From assembly GCF_002863225.1 (NCBI RefSeq), contig NZ_PKEK01000066.1:32853-96852 (forward strand): DNA of 64,000 nucleotides, given 5' to 3'. Position numbers and translations under genes: made by a program. Under the pieces are notes generated by a model. The model did not search any database, was not told the DNA's origin, and saw nothing but the letters and a program-made list of their open reading frames with translations. Positions 45,986 through 53,709 of this stretch are shown here, piece by piece. Positions within the stretch are counted from its first letter, which is position 1; each line of letters opens with the position of its first letter. This stretch comes from Mycobacterium sp. Lineage in GTDB: Bacteria; Actinomycetota; Actinomycetes; Mycobacteriales; Mycobacteriaceae.

Positions 45986-46245
45986 TTGCCGCTTTCAGTC
46001 GCTCGCAGGGACAACGTTGCCAGGATCGGCGTCGCGGGTGAGTCCTCGGTCTCGGTCGATCGCCACCTGTGGCTCGCACTCGGTATCACGGGATCGACGG
46101 CAAAAACCGACACTCGCCGACCCGTTCGTGCTGGTGCGCCCGGGCCGAACGGTCGTCGTGGGCACGGCCAGACTGCTGCCTGGCCGCAGGGGAGATGGGC
46201 AGCTGACCTACCTCCGATCAGGTCGCTCGTAGCCTGGGGGAGCAA
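45982..46245 (-). CDS. Small upstream open frame coupled to plsC (doubtful)
   Basis: Up to 87 codons from a TTG at 46245, with a stop that overlaps the plsC start as TGATG. That arrangement suggests coupling, and the last part (ATPILATLSLRATESGK) reads plausibly. However, there is no good ribosome site or recognisable domain, and the middle is Pro/Arg-rich as in shadow frames. It could also be a leader whose translation feeds ribosomes to plsC. Confidence 0.22.
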   Translation of the reverse strand: MLPQATSDLIGGRSAAHLPCGQAAVWPCPRRPFGPGAPARTGRRVSVFAVDPVIPSASHRWRSTETEDSPATPILATLSLRATESGK

Positions 46246-46274
46246 CGCGGCGAGACGCCTGGACTCTCGGTATT

Positions 46275-46297
46275 TGAAGATAGATTAAAATATACGG
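46275..46297 (-). promoter_or_regulatory. AT-rich TAATCTA site upstream of plsC operon
   Basis: The minus strand reads TTTTAATCTATC here, containing the half-site common to several promoters in the window (46281-46287). It is the first promoter-like block upstream of the plsC-plsB genes and may also affect the plus-strand mceG side. Confidence 0.35.
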
Positions 46298-46447
46298 GCG
46301 TGCTGCAACAAGTGCAAACCTCTGGCGAGCTAACGGGCCTCGATCGGTGTTGGCACATGCGAGAACGCGACTGCAAACGCGACCTCGCGGCGAACTCGGC
46401 GGCCGGGATGCGACCGGGGCCCGAAGTCGACTTGACTACGGGCGGCT

Positions 46448-46494
46448 ATAAGAATTTATTCAAACGTAGAAAAAATTTTGTATGGTGTGTTCGG
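46448..46494 (+). promoter_or_regulatory. AT-rich promoter-like block
   Basis: A strongly AT-rich run ends in TTTTGTATGGTG. TATGGT fits a mycobacterial -10 element. It points on the plus strand toward a hairpin at 46585 and, further on, the mceG gene at 47088. Confidence 0.3.
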
Positions 46495-46584
46495 ATGGAC
46501 GCTGTGACCCGGATCGCATCACAAGCGCGCTGATTCGAGACCGAAAATCGCCCGGCTCGGCTCGTCAAGCTAGTGATGTGGTCA

Positions 46585-46612
46585 AGCACTCCGGCAATGT
46601 TGCCGGAGTGCT
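46585..46612. other. Strong 13-base perfect inverted repeat (hairpin)
   Basis: Arms AGCACTCCGGCAA (46585-46597) and TTGCCGGAGTGCT (46600-46612), spacer TG. The match is perfect and GC-rich, so the RNA would fold strongly, with a realistic loop of four to six bases. There is no T-run after it. It could be a terminator for a transcript from the AT-rich block at 46448-46494, a leader attenuator for mceG, or a protein-binding palindrome. Confidence 0.7.
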
Positions 46613-46823
46613 AAACGGGTCACCCAGATGCCTCGCGAGCGGGGGAGCCGGGAGCTAACCGCTGAGATGTTTCGGAAGAAGGAAGTGCAGTGCGCACACG
46701 ATCAACCCAACCCGGAATCCCGATTACTCGGCAGATGGCCGACATGCGGCCTGCTATCTGGCTGATCCGCGGGCGGCGGCGACGGCCTTCGGGGTTCTCT
46801 CAACGAATGTTCGGCCGGACCTC

Positions 46824-47045
46824 GTGGCTGGTGGCGGGATTGATCGAATGACCTCCCCGTCCGTCGCACGTCCGACAGATAATCCCTCCAACTTGGCGGT
46901 GTCCTTTCTGTGCAGGTACGTCCCCATGGCGCCCGATCTCGAAGGCGACATCGATCTGACCAAGCAACAGCCGGCAGATGACCCGAAAGCTCCGGCGCCA
47001 GACACGAGGCCACCGGTCGACCCCTGCATCAACGGATGTGCCTAG
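46824..47045 (+). CDS. Small open frame before mceG (doubtful)
   Basis: Up to 73 codons from a GTG at 46824, ending 42 bases before mceG with a Pro/Asp-rich tail (APAPDTRPPVDPCINGCA). The same frame stays open farther upstream (YLADPRAAATAFGVLSTNV), so this could be the end of a decayed gene. No domain recognised. The rest of the 46288-47087 interval has only the hairpin and AT-rich blocks. Confidence 0.27.
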   Translation: MAGGGIDRMTSPSVARPTDNPSNLAVSFLCRYVPMAPDLEGDIDLTKQQPADDPKAPAPDTRPPVDPCINGCA

Positions 47046-47087
47046 CAGGGCGATCCTTCAAACATCAACGCATAGAGGAGACGACGC

Positions 47088-48194
47088 ATGGGCATCGGTA
47101 TTGAGGTAGAGGGCCTGACCAAGTCCTTTGGGTCCCAGCGAATCTGGGAGGACGTCACCTTCGACCTGCCCGAGGGCGAGGTCAGCGTGCTGCTGGGGCC
47201 GTCGGGTACGGGAAAGTCGGTGTTTTTGAAGTCGTTGATCGGTTTGCTGCGTCCCGAGCGCGGCAAGATCGTGGTTGACGGCGTCAACATCCTGGAGTGT
47301 TCGCCCAAAGAGCTCTACGAGATCCGCACGCTGTTCGGTGTGATGTTCCAGGACGGCGCATTGTTCGGGTCGATGAGCCTTTATGACAACACCGCATTCC
47401 CGCTGCGTGAGCACACGAAAAAGAAGGAATCCGAGATCCGCGAGATCGTGATGGAAAAGCTCGAACTCGTCGGTTTGGGCGGTGACGACGGCAAATTTCC
47501 CGGAGAGATCTCCGGCGGCATGCGCAAGCGCGCCGGCCTGGCCCGCTCGCTGGTACTCGACCCCAAGATCATCCTGTGCGACGAGCCCGACTCCGGTCTG
47601 GATCCCGTCCGTACCGCCTACCTGTCGCAGCTGCTGATCGACATCAACGCCCAGATCGACTGCACGATCCTAATCGTGACGCACAACATCAACATCGCCC
47701 GCACGGTGCCCGACAACATGGGCATGCTGTTTCGAAAGAAGTTGGTCATGTTCGGTCCGCGCGAGGTGCTGCTGACTTCCGATGAGCCTGTGGTCGAGCA
47801 ATTCCTTAACGGTCGTCGTATTGGCCCGATCGGCATGTCGGAAGAAAAGGACGAGTCGACGATGGCCGAGGAGCAGGCCATGGTCGATGCCGGGCACCAC
47901 GATGGCGGAACCGAGGAGGTCGAGGGCGTGCCCCCGCAGGTCAACGCAACCCCCGGAATGCCGGAACGCAAGGCGGTGGCCCGTCGTCAGGCGCGCGTGC
48001 GCGAGATCATGCACACCCTGCCCTCGGCCGCGCAGGAAGCCATCCTGGAGGACCTTGACCGGTCCAACCAGCCTCACGACAACAGCCCGGACGACGAGGC
48101 CACCGCACGGCATCGCGTCAGCCTGGACGATTCACCGACGCAAGTCATCACTACGAGCGCACGTGGCAGCGATGAGCAACATGTGCCGCTGTGA
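47088..48194 (+). CDS. mceG: Mce/Mla-type ABC ATPase (MceG, Mkl)
   Basis: A 368-residue ATPase that powers Mce transporters through the YrbE permeases. Walker A GPSGTGKS is at residues 37-44, the signature SGGMRKR at 142-148 and Walker B IILCDEPDSGLD from 161. The C-terminal extension (GMPERKAVARRQARVREIMH) is the mycobacterial MceG-specific tail; here it runs on about 40 residues further than I expect. An AGGAG site precedes the ATG. It is plus-strand, 14 kb from the mce operon in the same window. Confidence 0.96.
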   Translation: MGIGIEVEGLTKSFGSQRIWEDVTFDLPEGEVSVLLGPSGTGKSVFLKSLIGLLRPERGKIVVDGVNILECSPKELYEIRTLFGVMFQDGALFGSMSLYDNTAFPLREHTKKKESEIREIVMEKLELVGLGGDDGKFPGEISGGMRKRAGLARSLVLDPKIILCDEPDSGLDPVRTAYLSQLLIDINAQIDCTILIVTHNINIARTVPDNMGMLFRKKLVMFGPREVLLTSDEPVVEQFLNGRRIGPIGMSEEKDESTMAEEQAMVDAGHHDGGTEEVEGVPPQVNATPGMPERKAVARRQARVREIMHTLPSAAQEAILEDLDRSNQPHDNSPDDEATARHRVSLDDSPTQVITTSARGSDEQHVPL

Positions 48195-48253
48195 ACAGGT
48201 GGAAGTCAACGACGTCGGGCGTTGACGATTGGGGAGAAAAGAGAAGTGGCCTG

Positions 48254-48586
48254 ATGGACAGAATTGACGAGACCAAGTTTGTATGGGCGCTTGTGGATTC
48301 CGCTCGGACCTTCCTGAAGCCGGACGCGCAGATCAAGTTGTGGGTGAAAATCGGTGCCGGTGACCAGGAATCCGCCGTTGTCGATCTAATCCTCGGCTTC
48401 GTGCGCAACGATGCCGAGCTGCCGGCCGAACTGGCTCCATCACTGAGCAATTGGGCCGACGGCTATCGCCACAGCGACCGCGAGCCCGACCTGCGGTACC
48501 TCGTAAGTCGCGTGCGGGTCGGTGAACGCGCGCCCCGGTTCGCGCCAAAGACCACTGACTACCGCAGCAATTTTTATCTAGATTAG
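48254..48586 (+). CDS. Small conserved protein, paralogue of the one at 52857
   Basis: A 110-residue soluble protein, no signal or membrane segment. It aligns over about 80 residues with the product at 52857, sharing KIGAG, AELP, GY and SDREP; I count about 36 identical positions. It lies between mceG and the MPT51-like gene. The function is unknown to me. I chose the ATG at 48254 because the alignment starts there. Its last codons overlap an AT-rich TAGATTA site that may control the next gene. Confidence 0.75.
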   Translation: MDRIDETKFVWALVDSARTFLKPDAQIKLWVKIGAGDQESAVVDLILGFVRNDAELPAELAPSLSNWADGYRHSDREPDLRYLVSRVRVGERAPRFAPKTTDYRSNFYLD

Positions 48587-48590
48587 ATTT
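48571..48590 (+). promoter_or_regulatory. TAGATTA operator-like site before MPT51-like gene
   Basis: AT-rich block with the palindrome ATCTAGAT (48577-48584) and the heptamer TAGATTA (48579-48585), overlapping the stop codon of the preceding gene and 24 bases before the next start. Same half-site as at 6669, 10028 and 21700. Confidence 0.42.
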
Positions 48591-48613
48591 AGCGACAAAG
48601 GAGTCGGATTGAG

Positions 48614-49516
48614 GTGAGAAGCCGGTCGATAATGTTCCGGATGCTGTGCGCCGCCATATTGACAGTCGGCCTGTGGGGCATCACCACGTCGGCACCTTCC
48701 GCCGGCACGGCCCGAGCGGCGGGGTTCGAGAGTTTGATGGTGCCCTCGCCGGCAATGGGGCGCGACATTCCAGTGGCCTTTCTGGCCGGCGGTCCACACG
48801 CGGTATTCCTTCTTGACGGATTCAACGCCGCCCCGGACGTCAGCAACTGGGTGACGGCCGGTAATGCGGCCAATGCCGTTGGCGGTAAAGGAATCTCGGT
48901 GGTAGCGCCCGCCGGTGGCGCCTACAGCATGTATACCGATTGGGAGCAGGACGGCAGCAAGCAATGGGACACGTTTTTATCCAATGAGCTGCCGAACTGG
49001 TTGGCCGCCAACAAAGGTCTGGCGCCCGGTGGTCACGGCGTGGTCGGGGTATCGCAAGGGGGATACGCGGCGGCGGCGCTGTCAACCTTCCACCCCGACC
49101 GGTTCCGCTACGCCGGGTCTTTATCCGGATTCCTCGCCCCCGAACGGACCGGAGTCGACGGGACAATCACTGCGGCGCTAAAGCAGGGTGGCGCCGATAG
49201 TGACCACATGTGGGGTCCGCCGCAGCTGGGTCGCTGGAAGTGGCACTCGCCGAATCAGAACGTCCAGACCTTGATTGAAAACAATACTCGGCTGTGGGTC
49301 TACAGCCCGGGCAGCGGAGCACCAACTGACCAGGGCGCCATGGCTGGCTACGGCGACATTGCCCAAGGCACGAACGCGACTTTCTATTCACACTTCCGAG
49401 ATGACGGCGGCAACAACGGCCACTTTGATTTGGGCCACGGCGGCGGCAATGATTGGCCGACCTGGAGTCGGCAGCTCAGTGCAATGTCAGGCGACCTTGC
49501 CGCGAACATCCGCTAG
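48614..49516 (+). CDS. fbpD: MPT51/FbpD-like antigen 85 family protein with a Ser at the nucleophile position
   Basis: A 300-residue secreted alpha/beta-hydrolase-fold protein. A signal peptide (AAILTVGLWGITTSAPSAGT) precedes LMVPSPAMGRDIPVAFLAGG, DGFNAAPDVSNWVTAGNAAN and GISVVAPAGGAYSMYTDWEQ, which match MPT51 closely. MPT51 is regarded as non-catalytic because its nucleophile is replaced (AAQGGYG). Here the elbow reads GVSQGGY with Ser147. The usual antigen 85 His near the C-terminus seems replaced (GGGNDWPTW), so activity is uncertain. GTG start with AAAGGAG upstream. Confidence 0.92.
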   Translation: MRSRSIMFRMLCAAILTVGLWGITTSAPSAGTARAAGFESLMVPSPAMGRDIPVAFLAGGPHAVFLLDGFNAAPDVSNWVTAGNAANAVGGKGISVVAPAGGAYSMYTDWEQDGSKQWDTFLSNELPNWLAANKGLAPGGHGVVGVSQGGYAAAALSTFHPDRFRYAGSLSGFLAPERTGVDGTITAALKQGGADSDHMWGPPQLGRWKWHSPNQNVQTLIENNTRLWVYSPGSGAPTDQGAMAGYGDIAQGTNATFYSHFRDDGGNNGHFDLGHGGGNDWPTWSRQLSAMSGDLAANIR

Positions 49517-49543
49517 TGATCACCATCAGGGAGACGAGACGCC

Positions 49544-49990
49544 ATGAGTGACAGAGGCTTTCGCCGTACACGGGTAGCGAAGCCGAGCGGAGCCGTTGAG
49601 TCCGCAGGTGCGACCGCCAGGAACAGAGATCGGTCGTTAGTCGCCCTCATCGTTGCTGCGGCGACGTGCAGCGGTGGCGCACTCGCAGTCGCACCACGCG
49701 CCAGCGCCGTTCCCGCGCCTGAAGTGGAGTACTTGTATGACATTTCAGTTCGACGTCAATACAACTTCGGTAATGCCGGTGACCCCATCGGCTACGCCCA
49801 CGGGATCTGCGACAAAGTTAGTAATGGTGAAGGCTACGCCCAGGTGATGGGTGACGTGAGAAATGACGTGCGCCCTAACGATGAGTTTGCGGCCAACTAT
49901 CTCGTCACGAACGCCGTGAACATCTTTTGTCCGGCACAGCTATGGCAGCTCCGCAACTCAGCTGCCAATTACATGCCACCGCCGCAGTAG
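49544..49990 (+). CDS. DUF732 secreted protein
   Basis: A 148-residue exported protein: a basic N-terminus, a hydrophobic segment (LVALIVAAATCSGGALAVAP) and a cleavage region near ASAVPAP. The mature domain has IGYAHGICDKVSNGEGYAQV and VNIFCPAQLWQL, the two-Cys DUF732 pattern. It follows the MPT51-like gene by 27 bases with a GGGAG site, probably in one transcript. Confidence 0.82.
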   Translation: MSDRGFRRTRVAKPSGAVESAGATARNRDRSLVALIVAAATCSGGALAVAPRASAVPAPEVEYLYDISVRRQYNFGNAGDPIGYAHGICDKVSNGEGYAQVMGDVRNDVRPNDEFAANYLVTNAVNIFCPAQLWQLRNSAANYMPPPQ

Positions 49991-50151
49991 AAGGCCACGA
50001 CGGCCCGACCAGGGTTGGTCTATCCGCCGGTGCCATCGCCCAGATCGGGTGCGTAGGAAGGCGGGGGATAGACACCCCGGAGAAGCCACGCGTACGCCAC
50101 GATGCCGTATTCCAGCTCGTCACTGGCGTCGTAGTCCGGGTTGGGATTCAT
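49969..50151 (-). CDS. Possible small protein gene (60 codons)
   Basis: Minus-strand open frame starting MNPNPDYDASDELEYGIVAY. The first 38 codons read like real protein, while the last part is Arg/Trp-rich and overlaps the end of the DUF732 gene, so the true C-terminus may be broken. There is no clear ribosome site. A strong palindrome lies about 40 bases upstream at 50192, which could be its operator. Confidence 0.28.
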
Positions 50152-50191
50152 CTGGCTAATCCTTCGTCGCAATCACTCATTTTTTACGCTA

Positions 50192-50210
50192 ACTTAGATT
50201 ATATCTAAGT
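50192..50210. promoter_or_regulatory. 8-base perfect inverted repeat, TAGATTA family
   Basis: ACTTAGAT-TAT-ATCTAAGT, a perfect inverted repeat with a three-base spacer, containing TAGATTA (50195-50201). It stands in the gap before the TetR gene at 50459. The rest of the 50152-50458 gap has one further site at 50432 and nothing else. Confidence 0.5.
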
Positions 50211-50431
50211 CCGACGTCTGTGGCTAGGCGATAAGTGAGTCGATTCTGAGGCAATACGGTTCTCAATGTCGTATCTCGCTCGCTGTATGAATCGGGAATC
50301 CGCTAGTCGACGGGTAGATGGCCCCGAGCGGCCGGGCGTCGATCGGCGCCCATACGACTCGAACGCCGCAGCTCGCCGGCCTGAACACGCCGCGCAGCGC
50401 CGTTGATCCGCCGGACGGGACGTTGCGCTAG

Positions 50432-50450
50432 TTTAATCTAAATTATATTA
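50432..50450 (+). promoter_or_regulatory. TAATCTA operator-like site touching the TetR start
   Basis: TAATCTAA-A-TTATATTA forms an eight-base inverted repeat with one mismatch, ending nine bases before the GTG of the TetR gene at 50459. This is the expected place for autorepression and makes that TetR the best candidate for the protein that reads the shared sites. Confidence 0.45.
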
Positions 50451-50458
50451 TTTGCTGT

Positions 50459-51166
50459 GTGTCTCAGTTGGTGAAAGTGGACGAGGGTTGCTCGGATGAA
50501 GCCCCCACTTGCCGTCCTCCCGCGGGTACAGCCTCAGCCGACGCAACGGCAACGAACCGGGCCTCACGCCGCGACACACTGCTGTGCGCTGCCACCAAAT
50601 TGTTCGCCGCGCGGGGCTATCACGGTACGACGATGGACGACGTCGCGCTCGCGGTCGGCCTGAACAAGGCGACCCTGTACCACTACTACGAGAGCAAGTC
50701 GCAGATCCTTTTCGATATCTGCCAGCGAGCCGCCGACTTCACGGTCGAAGCCGTGCATGACGACTTATCAGCGCCGGCGCGCGAGACGATCTTTGGCATC
50801 ACCCGCCGGGTCCTCGAGGGTGTTGCCGACGACATCGACCGCGCGGCCGTGTTCTTCCAGGAGGGACCCTACTTTTCGAGGTGGTTCACTGCGGAACAGG
50901 TTGCATACATTCACGACCGGGAAACTCAGGTTCACCGGCGTCTCTGCGGCGTGATCGATCGCGGGGTCGCTAGTGGCGAGTTTTCCGACTGCGACGCCCA
51001 GGTGCTCGCGCTGGGCTACCTCGGCATGACACTGGGTTCCTACCGATGGCTTTGGCCACTCGGCAGGCGCACTGTGGCCGACATCGCCGTTGAGTTCAGC
51101 ACCGCGCTGTTGCGAGGGCTGATCCGCGACCAAGCGGTACGGAATACGTCACCGCTAGGTATTTGA
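50459..51166 (+). CDS. TetR-family transcriptional regulator
   Basis: A 235-residue regulator. A disordered leader of about 35 residues is followed by the DNA-binding domain (DTLLCAATKLFAARGYHGTT, DDVALAVGLNKATLYHYYES, KSQILFDIC). The ligand domain includes FFQEGPYFSRWFTAEQVAYI. Regulators with this type of HTH often respond to acyl-CoA or sterol-CoA. The GTG start is nine bases after an AT-rich palindrome. A shorter start inside the disordered leader is possible. Confidence 0.93.
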   Translation: MSQLVKVDEGCSDEAPTCRPPAGTASADATATNRASRRDTLLCAATKLFAARGYHGTTMDDVALAVGLNKATLYHYYESKSQILFDICQRAADFTVEAVHDDLSAPARETIFGITRRVLEGVADDIDRAAVFFQEGPYFSRWFTAEQVAYIHDRETQVHRRLCGVIDRGVASGEFSDCDAQVLALGYLGMTLGSYRWLWPLGRRTVADIAVEFSTALLRGLIRDQAVRNTSPLGI

Positions 51167-51624
51167 TCGATGGACGAGTCGACGCGCCAAAATCCACCGA
51201 CTACGTGGCAAATGCTGTTGTCGTTGCCAGTCGCGTGCTCAGATGCTGAAATTCATTGCAGGTTAGCGAGTTTGGGCCTACCTGACAGTGATCAAGCGGG
51301 TCAGCAACCGGGGAAAGCGCCTCCAGAAATTTTTAATAAATAGTAGAAAAAAAGTCTCTGATGTGATCTTATTGATGTGTGCGAGATCACTAGACGGGTT
51401 CAGGGTCGCTGCTATGTCGCAGGTCGGTGCAGCGCACTTATGACCCGGATCATTCACTCTCGCAGGCGGTTACAGCGCTATCGGAGGTGAGTAAGACCGC
51501 CTAGGGGGTGCTTGTCAGCAGCACTGCCGGTGTTTCGCGCGGCCTAACGGGGACCCCGTGCGTGGCCGTGGTCACGGTTAGCGGTTGCCGACCGCGATTG
51601 GCTTCACCCGGAGAAAGGGGCAGC
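51167..51624. other. Intergenic region with AT-rich block and inverted repeat
   Basis: No gene seen. An AT-rich stretch at 51325-51355 is followed by GTGATCT (51363-51369) and its complement AGATCAC (51384-51390), 14 bases apart. Together they may form promoter and operator for the transglycosylase gene. An open frame from 51508 in phase with that gene lacks protein character before 51625. Confidence 0.35.
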
Positions 51625-52743
51625 GTGGCCCGCCATCGCCTTGAGTCCGACGCCCATGATTGGGGTCCGGAACCTAAAAATATTGCCTCGCTTGACTTTC
51701 GGAAGCCGGGCCGCCTGTGCGTCAGAAACGCACACCGGCGAATCGCTCGTCTCGCACTGACCACTGGGACGATAGCACCTCTGGTGCTCGCCTGTGCCGC
51801 CGGCGGCACAACGCGCCAAATCTCCCTTCCCGCAGCAGTTCGTCCCTCAGCTCACGTTGTCGAGGCGACCGTCGACGCGCACCCGCATCCTCCGTCCGGT
51901 CCCGAAGTCATCGCGGCGGCGTCTGCGACGGGCTGGCATATCGTTGCGGCATTCACCGCTGGCATGTCGCCAGCCGCAGCGGTCAATTCGCCTGTCTCGC
52001 TAGGAATCCCCTCGATGGCACTGGCTGCATATCGACATGCCGAGCAACTGATGGCCGGTTCAGAGCCGCGCTGCGGAATAAGTTGGAATCTACTGGCTGG
52101 TATCGGACGTATTGAATCTGGGCACGCTAACGGCGGTGCGACCGATGCCCGCGGCACGGCGGTTCGGCCGATCTATGGACCCGCTCTGGATGGCACATTG
52201 CCAGGAAACGAGACGATCGTCGAACGCAGCGATAACGGGAACGTAAGCTACGCACACGCACTGGGCCCCATGCAGTTCCTGCCCGGCACCTGGGCCCGGT
52301 ACGCCGTTGACGGCGACGGTGACGGTGTGGCCGATCCCCAGAATCTCTTTGACGCTGCGCTGGCTTCCGCGCGGTATCTGTGCAGCGGCGGGCTGAATCT
52401 GCGGGACCAGTCTCAAGTGATGGAAGCGATTTTGCGCTACAACAATTCGACGTCTTATGCACGAAATGTGCTGGGTTGGGCGGCAGCTTATGCCACCGGA
52501 ACGGTGCCAGTGGATCTGCCGCCGCTGGCGGGGCCGGCGCCGCCGCTTGGTGACGCGCATCTCGACAAGCCCGAGGGACTGGGCCCAGGGCTGCCGCTGA
52601 ACGTCCATGGTCTACCGGCCACCGATCCGCTGGTACAGAATCCCCTGATCGAGATCGGCCAGTCTCCAGGACTTGAGCAGCAACCCCAACAGCCACCGCC
52701 TTCGGAGGCACATGGTTGCACAGTTATCTGTATCGGGCGGTAG
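51625..52743 (+). CDS. Lytic murein transglycosylase, probable lipoprotein
   Basis: A 372-residue peptidoglycan-cleaving enzyme of the SLT type that acts outside the membrane. The catalytic Glu lies in AGIGRIESGHANGG, followed by HALGPMQFLPGTWARYAVDG, QNLFDAALASARYLCSGG and ILRYNNSTSYARNVL. The leader RLALTTGTIAPLVLACAAGG contains a plausible lipobox (VLAC). The start is GTG 51625 behind GGAGAAAGGGG. The C-terminus is Pro/Gln-rich. It resembles mycobacterial membrane-bound transglycosylases. Confidence 0.9.
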   Translation: MARHRLESDAHDWGPEPKNIASLDFRKPGRLCVRNAHRRIARLALTTGTIAPLVLACAAGGTTRQISLPAAVRPSAHVVEATVDAHPHPPSGPEVIAAASATGWHIVAAFTAGMSPAAAVNSPVSLGIPSMALAAYRHAEQLMAGSEPRCGISWNLLAGIGRIESGHANGGATDARGTAVRPIYGPALDGTLPGNETIVERSDNGNVSYAHALGPMQFLPGTWARYAVDGDGDGVADPQNLFDAALASARYLCSGGLNLRDQSQVMEAILRYNNSTSYARNVLGWAAAYATGTVPVDLPPLAGPAPPLGDAHLDKPEGLGPGLPLNVHGLPATDPLVQNPLIEIGQSPGLEQQPQQPPPSEAHGCTVICIGR

Positions 52744-52856
52744 GGAAACGATGCCTTTTGCACGAATCCTCCAGTCGGCGCCGATTCGGCCCACTGCCTC
52801 GCCGACCCGATCCGCTGCCAGTGGGCGAAGAAGAGGGATGGAACAGGAGTAGATCA

Positions 52857-53234
52857 GTGAATCGAGCTGATGAAGGAGTACTCGCCTGGGCGCTACTAGA
52901 GTCTGCAACCGCAATTTTGCAGCCTGCCCATCGTGCAACGCTCTGTACGAAAATCGGTGCTGGCTATCGCGATAACGCGATAAGAGATCTGCTCGCGTGC
53001 TTTGCAAATACTCAGGCCGAGCTACCGTTCGAATTGGCAGCGCCGATACGGAAGTGGATCCAGGGCTACGCGGGAAGTGATCGTGAGCCGATCCTCCAAA
53101 ACGTCTACGGCCGGATCCGGGTGTCGGCGAGAAAGCAGCCAGCAGCAGCCGGGGGCTCGAGGAATGCGTTTGACCGCTCGCCGCACCGACTCGTTGCCAA
53201 ACGCAGCGAGCATGCACTGCGCTCGACACCGTGA
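52857..53234 (+). CDS. Small conserved protein, paralogue of the one at 48254
   Basis: A 125-residue soluble protein starting at GTG 52857, with GGAACAGGAG upstream. Residues 9 to about 90 align with the protein at 48254 (shared KIGAG, AELP, SDREP). The C-terminal 30 residues are basic and unique. It follows the transglycosylase by 114 bases. The duplication, bracketing the MPT51-like gene and a TetR gene, suggests a regional role that I cannot name. Confidence 0.72.
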   Translation: MNRADEGVLAWALLESATAILQPAHRATLCTKIGAGYRDNAIRDLLACFANTQAELPFELAAPIRKWIQGYAGSDREPILQNVYGRIRVSARKQPAAAGGSRNAFDRSPHRLVAKRSEHALRSTP

Positions 53235-53709
53235 AAATATCAGGAGTCGCGGCAGAATCGTTGGCCCGACGGCGAACGTTGATCCGCCATGTCTACCTGG
53301 TTTCCAGATAACGCTATGGGCCGTGCGAGAAATGGCTCGGTATTTCTTTGCGGAGTCGTCGCGGATGGTGCAAGGTCGCGAAATGTTCGATCAGAACGCG
53401 AACGGCGTTTGGGAGCCGATCGCGGCAGGTTTGTCGGGCGAGATGCGGCAACACACTGCGCTGCACCTCCGGGTCCTGCGAGCTACGCGACGTTTGAGAA
53501 CGTGTGGGAGTGTCGGAAACCGTCAGGTTTGACGACGACCTCGGCATCGGTCGACGTCCGAGCGCCGTCGATTTAGGGCCGCGCCGCCGCGTGCCAGCCG
53601 ATCTTAGTGCCGCTCGTCCGAGCCAGCCCGCTGTGCCCGATGGTGTGAAGTGTTTGTCGCACAATCGCACTCGGAGTCGCTGCTGGTGATTGCGAGGCAT
53701 GGGTGAAGG
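53235..53709. other. Gene-free stretch
   Basis: About 475 bases without a convincing gene. One plus-strand frame near 53330-53440 reads RYFFAESSRMVQGREMFDQN, which looks protein-like but has no ribosome site or family match, so a remnant is possible. No repeats or palindromes stand out. Confidence 0.3.

Noticed and set aside
46585..46612. The hairpin before mceG considered as a KstR or KstR2 binding site
   Set aside because: It does not show the AAC-GTT or CAAG-CTTG half-sites known for those regulators; the arms are GC-rich instead.
46667..46740. A short frame starting MFRKKEV near mceG, considered as a remnant of an mceG C-terminus (which has FRKKLVMFG)
   Set aside because: Only four residues agree and the following sequence diverges, so chance is the better explanation.
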